Part shown: piece after piece, positions 29,378 through 39,070 of the stretch
Position numbering within the stretch: the first letter of the stretch is position 1
How the letters are laid out: each line of letters begins with the position of its first letter
Assembly (NCBI RefSeq): GCF_000970795.1
Contig: NZ_KQ034028.1
Location: forward strand, 403,179 to 467,178
Source of the DNA: Bombilactobacillus mellifer
GTDB taxonomy: Bacteria; Bacillota; Bacilli; Lactobacillales; Lactobacillaceae
Direction: 5' to 3'
Length of the DNA stretch: 64,000 nt
Notes under the pieces: model-generated
What the model saw: only the letters and a program-made list of their open reading frames with translations
Told to the model about the DNA's origin: nothing
Databases searched by the model: none
Made by a program: the position numbers and the translations under genes

Positions 29378-30331
29378 ATGAATTCTTTTCAAGAATTATT
29401 AGCGGTAATTCAGGCAGCGGATAAAATCATCATTCATCGGCATCAAAATCCTGATCCGGATGCGTTAGGTTCACAATTAGGTTTGGCGTTGAGTATTCAA
29501 GCCGCATTTCCCCAAAAGACCGTTCTGATGGCGGGAGCAGATGTGGGTGATTTAGCTTGGATAGCGCAGATGGATGCCGTCACTGAAGCCGATTATCAAA
29601 ATGCTTTAGTGATTGTAGTAGATACTGCCAATCAACCGCGAATTAGCGGGAAGCATTATAAACAAGGAGCGCAACTGATGAAAATCGATCATCATCCCAA
29701 TGTGGAACCTTATGGTAATTGGCAGTATGTTGATCCCAATGCCTCTAGCTGTGCGGAAATTATTGGCGATTTAATTAACACTAATCCGGCGGTTTTAAAA
29801 ATGAACCGGGCAGTAGCCCAGGCATTATATACCGGAATTGTGGGCGATACGGGACGGTTTATGTATCCAAGTACTTCGGCACATACCTTAGAATTAGCTG
29901 CCCAGTTAATTCGTTATGATTTTCAACCTCATAAAATTAATGAACGCTTGAATCAATTGACTTTAAGTCAGGCACGTTTACAAGGCTACATGTTTGAACA
30001 TTTAACCATTGATCCTAGTGGAGCCGCTCAACTAATTGTACCTTTAGATTTATTAACCAAACTAGGTTTAGATCAGAGTCAAGCCCATGCCATCGTTTCG
30101 ACTCCGGGGCGGTTACAAGAAGTGCATAGTTGGTTTATCGCTGTTGAGAAGCCGGATCATACTTATCGCATCCATTTGCGGTCACAAGAACCCGAAATTG
30201 ATGGTTTAGCAGCCCAACATGCTGGTGGCGGTCACGCTTTAGCTAGTGGAGCTAATGCACACAATCTAGCAGAAGTGGCTGATATTTTTCAGGAATTAAT
30301 TGCTTTACAAAAAAAGTTTTCAGCGAGGTAA
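29378..30331 (+). CDS. nrnA: DHH/DHHA1 phosphoesterase NrnA (nanoRNase / pAp phosphatase)
   Basis: A 317-residue enzyme that degrades short oligoribonucleotides and dephosphorylates 3'-phosphoadenosine 5'-phosphate. The DHH domain has HRHQNPDPDALGSQLGL (about 21-37), VVDTANQPR and KIDHHPNVEPYGN. The DHHA1 domain ends with AGGGHALASGA, the nucleic-acid substrate loop. All expected metal ligands are visible. Start ATG follows AAGGGAG. It is in the operon with dinB and the downstream helicase, which fits RNA turnover. Confidence 0.95.
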   Translation: MNSFQELLAVIQAADKIIIHRHQNPDPDALGSQLGLALSIQAAFPQKTVLMAGADVGDLAWIAQMDAVTEADYQNALVIVVDTANQPRISGKHYKQGAQLMKIDHHPNVEPYGNWQYVDPNASSCAEIIGDLINTNPAVLKMNRAVAQALYTGIVGDTGRFMYPSTSAHTLELAAQLIRYDFQPHKINERLNQLTLSQARLQGYMFEHLTIDPSGAAQLIVPLDLLTKLGLDQSQAHAIVSTPGRLQEVHSWFIAVEKPDHTYRIHLRSQEPEIDGLAAQHAGGGHALASGANAHNLAEVADIFQELIALQKKFSAR

Positions 30332-30334
30332 TCT

Positions 30335-31675
30335 ATGTCAACGTTTGCCGATTACAATTTTGCACCCTTTTTACAGCAAGCTTTAGCCCAAATTAAATTC
30401 ACAAAACCTACACCTGTCCAGCAACAAGTTATTCCGGTGATTAATGCCGGACGCGATGCGGTTGTGCAAGCCCAAACGGGGAGTGGAAAAACGCATGCTT
30501 ACTTGTTGCCCTTATTGAATCAACTCACAACAGCTCCGGTGGTGCAAATTGTCATTACTGCGCCTAGTCGGGAATTAGCTTATCAAATTCGCTTGGCCGC
30601 AGAACAATTACTGCAGCCAGCCGCCCATACTTGGAAAATTGGTTTTTATGTGGGGGGAACAGACAAACAACATCAAATAGCTTCCTTGCGCAAGCAGCAA
30701 CCCCAGATTGTCATTGGCACGCCAGGACGAATTTTAGATTTACTGAAAAGTCAGCATTTGTTAGTGAATACAACGCAGCATTTGGTAATTGATGAAGCTG
30801 ATATGACTTTAGATATGGGCTTTTTAAATGATGTGGATCGCATTGCCAGCGCAATGCCGGCACAATTACAAATGTTGGTTTTTTCGGCTACTATTCCGCA
30901 AAAATTACAACCATTTTTAAAAAAGTATTTACACCAGCCGCAAAACATTCAATTAACAGTACCGACGATTATTGCACCAAATATTACTAATTGGGCTTTG
31001 TTTACGAGAGGCCGAGATCGCAAGCAGGTATTGTATCAAGTATTAACGATGGGTCAACCCTATTTAGCGTTAATTTTCGCGAATACGAAAACGGCAGTGA
31101 CCGAAATTTATGAATATTTAGCTGCGCGCGGTTTGAATGTGACCCAAATACATGGTGATTTGCCGGCTCGTACTCGGCGCCGGACAATGAAAGCCATTGA
31201 AAATATGGAATATCAGTATGTAGTAGCTTCCGATCTCGCTGCTCGGGGCATTGATATTCCTGGTGTTTCACACGTGATTAATGCTGAAATTCCGCGCGAA
31301 GATGAATTTTTTATTCATCGGGTAGGGCGAACTGGTCGCAATCAAATGTCCGGTTTAGCGATTACGTTATTTGATCCAGATGAAATCGATAAAATCAGTC
31401 ATTTGGAAGAATTAGGCATTAAATTTGTCATTAAACAAATTAAAAATCATGAATTTGTGGACTATCAGTTGAATCAACGTCGCCAGCGGCGAGCACAATC
31501 GAGTGCTTTAGATCCTGGATTGCGGGGCTTAGTGAAAAAGCAGCAACGGAAAAAAAAGCCCGGTTATCGTAAGAAGATAAAGCAGGCAATTAAAACTGAT
31601 CGCGCGCAAAAACGCAAACTAGCCCAGCGATTACAAAAGAAACAGCAGCGTCAGGCCCGCAAACAACAGTCTTAA
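30335..31675 (+). CDS. cshB: DEAD-box RNA helicase (CshB-like)
   Basis: A 446-residue ATP-dependent RNA helicase. Motifs in order: Q motif FTKPTPVQQQVIP, motif I AQTGSGKTHAYL, motif II DEADMTLDMGF, motif III FSATIP, and motif VI HRVGRTGR. The tail after residue 375 is very rich in Lys, Arg and Gln and probably binds RNA. Cold-shock helicases of this type unwind structured RNA and assist ribosome assembly. It starts 3 bases after nrnA. Assignment to CshB rather than another DEAD helicase rests on size, tail and the nrnA neighbour, so it is moderate. Confidence 0.88.
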   Translation: MSTFADYNFAPFLQQALAQIKFTKPTPVQQQVIPVINAGRDAVVQAQTGSGKTHAYLLPLLNQLTTAPVVQIVITAPSRELAYQIRLAAEQLLQPAAHTWKIGFYVGGTDKQHQIASLRKQQPQIVIGTPGRILDLLKSQHLLVNTTQHLVIDEADMTLDMGFLNDVDRIASAMPAQLQMLVFSATIPQKLQPFLKKYLHQPQNIQLTVPTIIAPNITNWALFTRGRDRKQVLYQVLTMGQPYLALIFANTKTAVTEIYEYLAARGLNVTQIHGDLPARTRRRTMKAIENMEYQYVVASDLAARGIDIPGVSHVINAEIPREDEFFIHRVGRTGRNQMSGLAITLFDPDEIDKISHLEELGIKFVIKQIKNHEFVDYQLNQRRQRRAQSSALDPGLRGLVKKQQRKKKPGYRKKIKQAIKTDRAQKRKLAQRLQKKQQRQARKQQS

Positions 31676-31683
31676 TTAAAAGA

Positions 31684-31712
31684 TTGACATTTGAATAGGG
31701 ACTGATTATGAT
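31684..31712 (+). promoter_or_regulatory. Sigma-A promoter of the alaS T-box transcript
   Basis: TTGACA (31684-31689), 17-base spacer, TATGAT (31707-31712). Near-consensus and directly upstream of the T-box leader. Confidence 0.85.
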
Positions 31713-31718
31713 AACTAA

Positions 31719-31914
31719 TGGACAAATTATCGAAACGCCTAGCGTCTTAGAGAAAGCATGGTTGGTGAGAATGCTACGCTGGTTTAGGTAATGCTACCAT
31801 TTTAAATTAAATAATAATTCAAAAGTACATGAAAGTGGCAAACGACAAAATCGTTGCAAACAAGGTGGTACCGCGCGCGGGCGTCCTTGATAAGCAGCGG
31901 TTTTGTTTTATTTT
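31719..31914 (+). promoter_or_regulatory. T-box leader (tRNA-Ala sensing) of alaS
   Basis: The conserved T-box core AAGGTGGTACCGCG lies at 31862-31875; its TGGT would pair with the tRNA ACCA end. Stem I is visible: CC-AGCGT pairs with ACGCT-GG, and AGCAT/ATGCT closes a distal GGTTGGTGAGA loop. The GCT triplet at 31793-31795, 3' of the distal arm, is the likely Ala specifier; a second GCT at 31773-31775 belongs to the distal stem. A competing terminator can form by ACCGC (31870-31874) pairing with GCGGT (31897-31901) followed by a T-rich run. Uncharged tRNA-Ala should therefore promote read-through into alaS. Confidence 0.92.
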
Positions 31915-31926
31915 GGAGGGAATTCA

Positions 31927-34581
31927 ATGAAAAAAATGACAAGCGCCCAAGTAAGACAAATGTTTTTAGATTTTTTTAAATCTAAAGGCCATGCGGTTGA
32001 ACCCAGTGCATCTTTAATTCCAAAAGATGATCCTACTTTGTTGTGGATTAATTCTGGGGTGGCTACTCTAAAAAAATATTTTGATGGCGAGATTATTCCC
32101 CAAAATCCGCGGATCACTTCTGCTCAAAAAAGTATACGAACGAATGATATTGAAAATGTGGGCAAAACCGCGCGCCATCAAACCTTTTTTGAGATGTTGG
32201 GCAACTTTTCGGTTGGCGATTACTTTAAAAAAGAAGCGATCGCTTATGCTTGGGAATTGCTGACAAGTCCAGAGTGGTTTGATTTTGATCCAGAACGATT
32301 ATATATGACGGTGTATCCCAAGGATGATGCTGCCTATCAAAATTGGTTGGAAGTGGGCGTGCAGCCGAGTCATATTTTCAAAGTGGAAGATAATTTTTGG
32401 GATATTGGTGTCGGCCCCAGTGGTCCGGATTCCGAAATTTTTTATGATCGCGGTCAAGAAAATAACGATGTTGAAGAAAACGATCCGGAAAATTATCCAG
32501 GGGGTGAAAATGCCCGTTATTTAGAGATTTGGAATATTGTTTTTTCACAGTTTAACCATTTGCCGGATGGTCGTTTTGTGGATCAGCCACATAAAAATAT
32601 TGATACGGGGATGGGCTTGGAACGAATTGTTTCCGTGATACAAGATGCTCCTACTAATTTTGAAACGGATTTATTTTTGCCCATTATCCAAGCTACGGAA
32701 AAAATGAGTGCGCATAAACAATATGCCACTAATCCGGCCGACGATGTTGCCTTTAAGATTATTGCAGATCATGCTCGGGCGGTGGCTTTTGCGATCGGCG
32801 ACGGCGCAATTCCTTCCAATGAAGGTCGGGGCTATGTTTTACGTCGATTAATTCGGCGGGCCAATTTGAATGGCCAGCGTTTAGGGATTCAAGGAGCCTT
32901 TCTCTATAAACTAGTACCGGTTGTAGGGAAGATTATGCAAAGTTATTATCCGGAAGTCCTTGCGCAACAAGATTTTATTCAAAAAGTGATTCGATCCGAA
33001 GAACAGCGTTTTGCTGATACTTTAGAGGATGGTCTCGACCTCTTAAATACTGAAATTAAGGCAGTCAAAGATTCAGGCAGTTCAGTATTAAGTGGTGAAG
33101 CAGCTTTCAAATTGTTTGATACCTATGGTTTCCCCTATGAACTGACTGTGGAATATGCCCAAGAAGAAGGCCTCAGTGTGGATCAAGCGGGCTTTGATGC
33201 TGCTATGGAAAAACAAAAAGAGCGGGCACGTCAAGCACGGGGCAATGAACAGTCCATGGCTTCGCAAGATCAGTTATTAATGGACATTCAAACACCTAGC
33301 CAATTTGTGGGCTATACCCAATTAGATGTGCCTAAGTGCCGCTTAGAAAATCTGATTGTCCAAGATCAAGCAGTATCCAGTGTCACGAAGGGTTCCGCAC
33401 AATTAATTTTTGATCAAACACCTTTTTATGCGGAAATGGGCGGCCAAGTAGCTGATGTAGGAATAATTAAAGATCAACAAGGAGATGTGGTTGCGCAAGT
33501 CGAAGATGTGCAACATGCGCCTAATGGTCAAAATTTACATTATGTGACTGTGCAAAAGCCGCTGGAAAAGGGAGCCACTTATGAACTGATTGTGGATGCC
33601 AACTTCCGCAAGAAAGTACGACGTAATCATACCGCTACGCATTTGTTAGATCAGGCACTGCGTAATGTGTTAGGAAAACATACGCAACAAGCAGGTTCCT
33701 TAGTGGAACCGAATTATCTGCGTTTTGATTTTACTTGCTTGGATAAAATTAGCGCCCAGCAATTAGCCCAAATTGAACAAATTGTTAATGAACAAATTTG
33801 GCAAGAAATTCCAGTAGAAACAATCGAAACTGACTTAGAATCCGCTAAGAAAATGGGGGCGATTGCGCTATTTGATAATAAATACGGTGATCAGGTTCGA
33901 GTAGTTAAGATTAGTGATTTTTCGATGGAGCTGTGTGGCGGCACCCATGTAAAAAATACTGCAGAGATCGGTCTCTTTCGTATTGTGAGCGAGGCTTCGA
34001 CCGGAGCTGGCGTGCGGCGGATTACAGCTGTGACGAGTCAAGAAGCTTTTGAATATGATCAACAACAAATTAGTTATTTACAGCAAGTACAACAACAAGT
34101 CAAAGCCCCCCAATTACAAAGTGTGCCCGCAAAGGTAGAGCAATTAAATACAGAATTAAAAACAACGCAAAAACAATTGCAAATGTTTAAAAATAAATTA
34201 GCCCAAAAAACAGCCCAAGATTTATTAAATAATGTTACTCCTGTCGGGAACTTTCAAGTGATTCAAGCAATTGCACCGGTCACTGGGATGGCTGATTTAC
34301 GGCAAATTGCGGACAATTGGAAAAACAAAAATGCTTCAGATGTGTTAATATTAGGTGCAAAAGTTCAAGACAAAGCTAATTTATTAGTGGCAGTAAATCA
34401 AAAAGCGATAGACCAAGGCTTGCAGGCAGGTACCATTATCAAAGCCATTGCGAGCGAAATTGGTGGCGGCGGCGGCGGTCGCGCAGATTTAGCACAAGCT
34501 GGCGGTAAAAATCCGGCGGGGTTGCAAAAAGCATTGCAAAAAGCATTGACGCTGATCAATAATTGGTCAGCTGTCAAGTAA
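31927..34581 (+). CDS. alaS: Alanyl-tRNA synthetase
   Basis: An 884-residue class II synthetase. The aminoacylation domain begins TSAQVRQMFLDFFKSKGH and contains the FFEMLGNFSVGDYFK motif-2 region and GMGLERIVSV motif 3. The editing domain carries NHTATHLLDQAL and CGGTHV (zinc/editing His and Cys). The C-Ala domain ends with the glycine-rich EIGGGGGGRADLAQAGG. The start at 31927 is chosen because GGAGGG lies 8 bases upstream; the frame extends 8 codons further 5', but that part overlaps the terminator of the T-box leader. Confidence 0.98.
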   Translation: MKKMTSAQVRQMFLDFFKSKGHAVEPSASLIPKDDPTLLWINSGVATLKKYFDGEIIPQNPRITSAQKSIRTNDIENVGKTARHQTFFEMLGNFSVGDYFKKEAIAYAWELLTSPEWFDFDPERLYMTVYPKDDAAYQNWLEVGVQPSHIFKVEDNFWDIGVGPSGPDSEIFYDRGQENNDVEENDPENYPGGENARYLEIWNIVFSQFNHLPDGRFVDQPHKNIDTGMGLERIVSVIQDAPTNFETDLFLPIIQATEKMSAHKQYATNPADDVAFKIIADHARAVAFAIGDGAIPSNEGRGYVLRRLIRRANLNGQRLGIQGAFLYKLVPVVGKIMQSYYPEVLAQQDFIQKVIRSEEQRFADTLEDGLDLLNTEIKAVKDSGSSVLSGEAAFKLFDTYGFPYELTVEYAQEEGLSVDQAGFDAAMEKQKERARQARGNEQSMASQDQLLMDIQTPSQFVGYTQLDVPKCRLENLIVQDQAVSSVTKGSAQLIFDQTPFYAEMGGQVADVGIIKDQQGDVVAQVEDVQHAPNGQNLHYVTVQKPLEKGATYELIVDANFRKKVRRNHTATHLLDQALRNVLGKHTQQAGSLVEPNYLRFDFTCLDKISAQQLAQIEQIVNEQIWQEIPVETIETDLESAKKMGAIALFDNKYGDQVRVVKISDFSMELCGGTHVKNTAEIGLFRIVSEASTGAGVRRITAVTSQEAFEYDQQQISYLQQVQQQVKAPQLQSVPAKVEQLNTELKTTQKQLQMFKNKLAQKTAQDLLNNVTPVGNFQVIQAIAPVTGMADLRQIADNWKNKNASDVLILGAKVQDKANLLVAVNQKAIDQGLQAGTIIKAIASEIGGGGGGRADLAQAGGKNPAGLQKALQKALTLINNWSAVK

Positions 34582-34596
34582 AATGCTTGCCCAGTC

Positions 34597-34625
34597 TTGT
34601 GTAATGCGGGATGCGGCTGTATAGT
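34597..34625 (+). promoter_or_regulatory. Probable promoter of ireB-ruvX-yrzB
   Basis: TTGTGT (34597-34602), 17-base spacer, TATAGT (34620-34625), about 64 bases upstream of the ireB start. Confidence 0.6.
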
Positions 34626-34688
34626 AAAATAGTGTTTACAATTTAATTAATTGAATATTGTTGGGATTTTTGAAGAGGGGTGTTGTAT

Positions 34689-34955
34689 GTGAGTTCACTA
34701 GATAATACGATGAGCTTTGACTTTAATGAAAGTCGGCAACAAGATGTACGTGATACGTTATCCAAAGTGTATCGAGCGTTGGAAGAAAAGGGATACAATC
34801 CGATTAATCAAATTGTAGGTTATCTTTTGTCCGGGGATCCAGCCTATATTCCACGCTATAATGATGCGCGTAATTTGATTTTAAAACATGAACGTGATGA
34901 AATTATTGAAGAATTAGTCCGGTTTTATTTGAAAAGTGATGGTTCCAAGCAGTGA
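34689..34955 (+). CDS. ireB: IreB family regulatory phosphoprotein (UPF0297)
   Basis: An 88-residue protein, [20 protein letters not shown] onward, with the family core [29 protein letters not shown]... In Enterococcus, IreB is the substrate of the PASTA kinase IreK and modulates cephalosporin resistance. The GTG at 34689 is chosen because the family begins (M)SSLDNTM and AGAGGGG is 8 bases upstream; an earlier GTG at 34680 overlaps that ribosome binding site. Its stop overlaps the ruvX start (GTGA). Confidence 0.93.
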   Translation: MSSLDNTMSFDFNESRQQDVRDTLSKVYRALEEKGYNPINQIVGYLLSGDPAYIPRYNDARNLILKHERDEIIEELVRFYLKSDGSKQ

Positions 34956-35380
34956 GGTTCATGGGGTTAGATGTTGGTTCTAAAACAGTAGGCGTCGCTG
35001 TGAGTGATTTATTGGGCTGGACTGCACAAGGTGTGGAAATTATTCGAATTAATGAAGCACGACAGGAATTCGGCTTAAAACGTTTGAAAGAACTAGTGGA
35101 TCAATATCAAGTCGAACGCTTTATTGTGGGATTACCCAAAAATATGAATAATACCCTGGGCGAACGAGCTCAAAAATCACAAGCATATGGAGAACTGATT
35201 CACCAAGAATTTAAATTGCCGGTAGATTATATGGATGAACGCTTAACTACAGTACAAGCAGAGCGAATGTTAGTCGAAGAAGCCGATTTATCCCGAAAAA
35301 AACGCCATCAAGTAATTGATGAATTAGCAGCGGTCATGATTTTACAAACATATTTGGATCGACAAGCTAATCTTAATTAA
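34952..35380 (+). CDS. ruvX: Holliday junction resolvase-like RuvX (YqgF family)
   Basis: A 142-residue RNase H-fold protein. It begins [18 protein letters not shown], with the first catalytic Asp in LDVG, then VGLPKNMN and [13 protein letters not shown] with the later acidic residues, and ends [14 protein letters not shown]. The family acts in rRNA processing or as a putative junction resolvase. It starts with GTG overlapping the ireB stop, so the genes are coupled. The conserved ireB-ruvX-yrzB order is typical of Firmicutes. Confidence 0.94.
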   Translation: MRFMGLDVGSKTVGVAVSDLLGWTAQGVEIIRINEARQEFGLKRLKELVDQYQVERFIVGLPKNMNNTLGERAQKSQAYGELIHQEFKLPVDYMDERLTTVQAERMLVEEADLSRKKRHQVIDELAAVMILQTYLDRQANLN

Positions 35381-35391
35381 AGGAGTCGCTT

Positions 35392-35685
35392 ATGACACAG
35401 CAATCAGAAAACAACGTTGATCAGGAAATTATTTTAAGTGATGAACAAGGTCATCAAGCCCGTTACAAAATTTTATTTACTTTTGATTCCGAAGATTACG
35501 GAAAATCATATGTGCTTTTATATTTAGCCAGTCAAGAAAACGCTGCGGAGATTGAAATTCAAGCCTTTAGTTTTCAACCTGATGCCAACGGTGATGTCAC
35601 GGCCGGTGATTTAGAACCGATTGAAGATGATGATGAGTGGGCCATGGTTCAGGAAGTTTTAAATACTTTTTCAGCCGAAGAGTAG
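35392..35685 (+). CDS. yrzB: DUF1292 (UPF0473) protein, YrzB-like
   Basis: A 97-residue acidic protein with the family pattern of an N-terminal IILSDEQGHQARYKILFTFDS, a KSYVLLYL strand and an acidic EDDDEWAMVQEVLNTF end. Its function is unknown. It follows ruvX by 11 bases with an AAAGGAG ribosome binding site and always travels with ireB and ruvX in Firmicutes. Confidence 0.92.
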   Translation: MTQQSENNVDQEIILSDEQGHQARYKILFTFDSEDYGKSYVLLYLASQENAAEIEIQAFSFQPDANGDVTAGDLEPIEDDDEWAMVQEVLNTFSAEE

Positions 35686-35707
35686 ACTTTACATTTTAGG
35701 GGACCTC

Positions 35708-36244
35708 ATGTTAATTTTTTTGATTTTAGTCTATGGTATTTATATCGGTTCTCGACGGGGACTGGTGATGCAGGCCGTTTATACTATCGGCTATTGCATT
35801 AGTTTTGGCATCGCCGTACTCAGCTACCGTGTCTTAGCGCCTCAATTAGACTTAATTGTGCCGTACCCTTCCACTTCACCGCATAGTTATTTTGCCTTTT
35901 TCAGTAGTAGTAATGGTGTAAGTTTTTTGGATACTGCTTTTTATCGTGGAGTAGCCTTATTACTAATTATCTTAGTGGGTTGGATTGTAACGCGTTTAAT
36001 CGCAGCTTATCTGCATGATTTGACCTTTTTTCCCCTGGATCTGCGAACGAGTCAAATCGGTGGTGGCTTTTTAGCTTTTTTATGTAATTATGTGGCTATT
36101 TTTATGGTTTTATATGTCTTAGCCTTAGTTCCGCTTACCGGTCTACAGCGGGCTTTAAATAATTCCTTGATGGCCTCCAGTATGATTCGCTATTCTTTAG
36201 GGTTACCCCAGTTGTTTTATCATTTATTAATTGCTACTTCGTAA
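35708..36244 (+). CDS. cvpA: CvpA family membrane protein
   Basis: A 178-residue protein with four hydrophobic segments. The first is at the very N-terminus followed by YGIYIGSRRGLVMQAVY, the CvpA signature; a second helix pair surrounds an extracellular loop (about 55-80). Related to colicin V production protein, its biochemical role is unresolved. It precedes mutS2 as in many Firmicutes, but a terminator hairpin lies between them. Confidence 0.88.
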   Translation: MLIFLILVYGIYIGSRRGLVMQAVYTIGYCISFGIAVLSYRVLAPQLDLIVPYPSTSPHSYFAFFSSSNGVSFLDTAFYRGVALLLIILVGWIVTRLIAAYLHDLTFFPLDLRTSQIGGGFLAFLCNYVAIFMVLYVLALVPLTGLQRALNNSLMASSMIRYSLGLPQLFYHLLIATS

Positions 36245-36269
36245 ATTTTCGACATGATGAATATTTTAA

Positions 36270-36310
36270 GGCTGAAACAAAACGTTGTTTTGCTTCGGTC
36301 TTTTTTTTAA
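36270..36310 (+). terminator. Intrinsic terminator after cvpA
   Basis: GGCTGAAACAAAAC pairs with GTTTTGCTTCGGTC (one mismatch, some G-U pairs), followed by eight T residues. Confidence 0.85.
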
Positions 36311-36322
36311 GAAGGATGATTG

Positions 36323-38680
36323 ATGAATTCCAGAATATTAGAAACTTTAGAATACCCCAAAATAAGGACTCAACTAGCGGAGTTAACGATTACGCAAGAT
36401 GGTCAAGAACAAGCTTTGTCCTTAACTCCTAGTTCTCGCCGCCCTCAAGTACAACAATGGCTGGCAGAGACGCAAGATGGTTTCGAAATAGATCGCTTAG
36501 GTTTAAATTTACCCTTAGAGCCGACTAAAAAGATTAATTCTGAATTGAAAAGATTACACATCGAAGCAGTATTAAATGGGACGGAATTGGCTAAAATCAA
36601 AACCGTTTTACAAAATGCCAATCAGTTACGCGATTTTTTGAATGATTTACGGCAACAGGGTGCCAATTTACCGTCATTATATCGTTTAGGCCAAAAATTA
36701 GTCCCACTGCCAACTATCAGCCAACGATTAGAAGCGGCCATTGATGAACAGGGAAACATTTTAGATACAGCTTCACCCGAGTTAAAGCAAATTCGAACTA
36801 CTTTAAAACGAACGCAGCAACGTGTACGCGAGCGTATGGAAAGTTATCTCCAAAGTGGCCAGCGCAAATATTTAACCGAGAATTTAATTACGGTACGTGA
36901 TGACCATTTGGTTTTACCGGTGAAAGCTGAAGCTCGTCAACATTTTGGTGGGGTCATCCATGATCAAAGTGCTAGCGGACAAACTATTTATGTAGAACCG
37001 CAAGGCGTGATTAATCTTAATAACACAATTCAGACACAAAAAATTTTGGAAAAGCAAGTCATCGCCCATATATTAGCGGATTTGAGTGCAATGTTGCGAC
37101 CTTACCAGGCGCAGTTGCGCGAAGATGCTTGGTTGGTAGGTCGTTTTGATTTTATTAATAGTAAAGTGACGTATGCCAAACAACTCAAAGCGACTCAGCC
37201 CCAGTTAAGTGACGAACAGCATTTTGCCTTTTATCAAGCACGACACCCATTATTGCCCCAAGATCAAGTAGTGCCTAATGATATTATCTTAGGCCAAAAA
37301 TATCGGAATTTAATTATTACCGGTCCCAATACGGGCGGTAAAACCTTAACTTTAAAAACGGCTGGTTTATTGCAATTAATGGTGCAATCAGGCTTATTTA
37401 TCCCCGCTGGAGAAAATAGCCAGGCCGCGATTTTTGACGAAATTTATGCCGATATCGGTGATGAACAATCGATCGAACAAAATCTCAGTACTTTTTCTTC
37501 CCATATGGAAAATATAATTTGGATGAGTCGACATCTCAACGCCCAAACCCTCGTCTTGTTGGATGAACTTGGAGCTGGGACCGATCCCCAAGAAGGAGCT
37601 GCTTTGGCCATCGCCATTGTTGAGTCCTTCAGTCAAAGCCATTGCCAATTAATGATTACCACGCATTATCCAGAGTTAAAGGTCTTTGCATATAACTACC
37701 CTGCGACAATTAACGCTTCGATGGAATTTGATACAAAGACTCTGCAACCCACTTACCGCTTATTAATTGGAATTCCTGGAAGTAGCAACGCTTTTGATAT
37801 TGCAGCTCGGTTAGGGATGCCGGCCGACGTAGTGCAGCGGGCGCGGCAATTACAACCTGGTGCCAGTCAGGATTTAAATGTGATGATTCAAGATTTAGAA
37901 AAACAGCGGAATCAGTATGAACAAGAGGCCCAAGATTATCACAAGCAACGTCAGACATTGCAGCGCCAACAACAGGATTTAGATCAGCAACGACAAAAAT
38001 TACAAAATCAAAAAGCGCAACTGCTAGATCAGGCACAAGCAAAAGCCAATCAATTGGTGGATCAGGCACAGCAACAAGCTGCTAAAATTATCGCGCAATT
38101 ACGTCAATGGCAACAACAAGGACGTTTGGATATTAAAGATGACCAATTAATTCGGGCTCAAACCCAATTGAACCAATTACATCAACAACGGGCTTTACAA
38201 AAAAATCGCGTATTGCGGCGTGAAAAACGTAAACAACAAATTAAGGTGGGGGATGAAGTTCATGTTAATTCCTATGATCAAGATGGGGTCGTCATTGGTC
38301 AAGATAAAAAAGGCAACTTTGAGGTCCAATTAGGCATTTTAAAAATGCGACTGCCCCAAGAACAGTTGACCAAACTGAAAAAAATTCCTACTAAAGCAGC
38401 CACGAATTACGTTAGTCGCCGACGTGCACATGATAATTTGCCATTACAATTAGATTTACGTGGTAAGCGTTATGAAGAAGCAATGCAAGATTTAGATCAA
38501 TATCTGGATGCGGCTTTATTAGCCGGCTATCAAGAAGTAACGATTATTCACGGCTTTGGCACCGGGGTCATTCGTAAAGGAGTGCAAAAATATTTGTCCC
38601 ATCATCCGCGTATAAAAAAATTCCAATATGCTCCTGCTAGTGCAGGCGGTCAGGGAGCGACAATTGTTCAGTTACGCTAA
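36323..38680 (+). CDS. mutS2: Endonuclease MutS2 (Smr domain)
   Basis: A 785-residue MutS homologue lacking the mismatch-recognition domain. The ATPase has GPNTGGKTLTLKTAG (about 333), DELGAGTDPQEGAAL and TTHYPELK. A long Gln-rich coiled coil (about 515-640) follows, then a KOW-like segment and a C-terminal Smr nuclease domain with LDLRGKRYEEAM and IIHGFGTGVIRKGV (about 705-760). MutS2 suppresses recombination and, in B. subtilis, splits collided ribosomes. ATG 36323 is chosen, with GAAGGA upstream; a TTG one codon earlier is possible. Confidence 0.95.
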   Translation: MNSRILETLEYPKIRTQLAELTITQDGQEQALSLTPSSRRPQVQQWLAETQDGFEIDRLGLNLPLEPTKKINSELKRLHIEAVLNGTELAKIKTVLQNANQLRDFLNDLRQQGANLPSLYRLGQKLVPLPTISQRLEAAIDEQGNILDTASPELKQIRTTLKRTQQRVRERMESYLQSGQRKYLTENLITVRDDHLVLPVKAEARQHFGGVIHDQSASGQTIYVEPQGVINLNNTIQTQKILEKQVIAHILADLSAMLRPYQAQLREDAWLVGRFDFINSKVTYAKQLKATQPQLSDEQHFAFYQARHPLLPQDQVVPNDIILGQKYRNLIITGPNTGGKTLTLKTAGLLQLMVQSGLFIPAGENSQAAIFDEIYADIGDEQSIEQNLSTFSSHMENIIWMSRHLNAQTLVLLDELGAGTDPQEGAALAIAIVESFSQSHCQLMITTHYPELKVFAYNYPATINASMEFDTKTLQPTYRLLIGIPGSSNAFDIAARLGMPADVVQRARQLQPGASQDLNVMIQDLEKQRNQYEQEAQDYHKQRQTLQRQQQDLDQQRQKLQNQKAQLLDQAQAKANQLVDQAQQQAAKIIAQLRQWQQQGRLDIKDDQLIRAQTQLNQLHQQRALQKNRVLRREKRKQQIKVGDEVHVNSYDQDGVVIGQDKKGNFEVQLGILKMRLPQEQLTKLKKIPTKAATNYVSRRRAHDNLPLQLDLRGKRYEEAMQDLDQYLDAALLAGYQEVTIIHGFGTGVIRKGVQKYLSHHPRIKKFQYAPASAGGQGATIVQLR

Positions 38681-38756
38681 GGCGGATTTATTAGGGACCC
38701 AGGCGCTATTGTGCTACAATATGCTACAATGAAACTAGATTAAAGGAGATGACAAT

Positions 38757-39065
38757 ATGGTAGAAGAAATAACGGATCAAGATTTTCAAGCCAAAACAAA
38801 TCAAGGTCTCGTTTTAACCGACTTTTGGGCAACTTGGTGTGGTCCTTGTCGAATGCAAGCTCCTGTAATTGAGAAATTAGCGGAAAATTATGATGACGTC
38901 AAATTTACCAAGATGGATGTCGATGCTAATCCAGCCACGGCAAATAGTTTTGGTATCCGCGCGATTCCGACCTTGCTTTTACAAAAAGATGGTCAAGTTG
39001 TAGAAACCATGGTGGGTTATCAAAGTGAAGACCAATTGAAGGCCGTCATTGCCAAACATTCTTAA
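38757..39065 (+). CDS. trxA: Thioredoxin
   Basis: A 102-residue disulfide reductase with the active site ATWCGPCRMQAP (WCGPC, about 28-32) and the cis-proline loop RAIPTLLLQKDG. The ATG follows AAAGGAG with good spacing. Upstream, TGCTACAAT is repeated twice and may supply a -10 element. It is located after mutS2 as in B. subtilis and many lactobacilli, and followed by a terminator. Confidence 0.97.
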   Translation: MVEEITDQDFQAKTNQGLVLTDFWATWCGPCRMQAPVIEKLAENYDDVKFTKMDVDANPATANSFGIRAIPTLLLQKDGQVVETMVGYQSEDQLKAVIAKHS

Positions 39066-39070
39066 TGTAT

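Noticed and set aside
31773..31775. This GCT as the T-box specifier
   Set aside because: It pairs in the AGCAT/ATGCT distal stem of Stem I; the later GCT at 31793-31795 is in the expected internal loop position.
31903..31926. N-terminal extension of AlaS by eight codons
   Set aside because: It overlaps the T-box terminator run and the GGAGGG ribosome binding site of the ATG at 31927.
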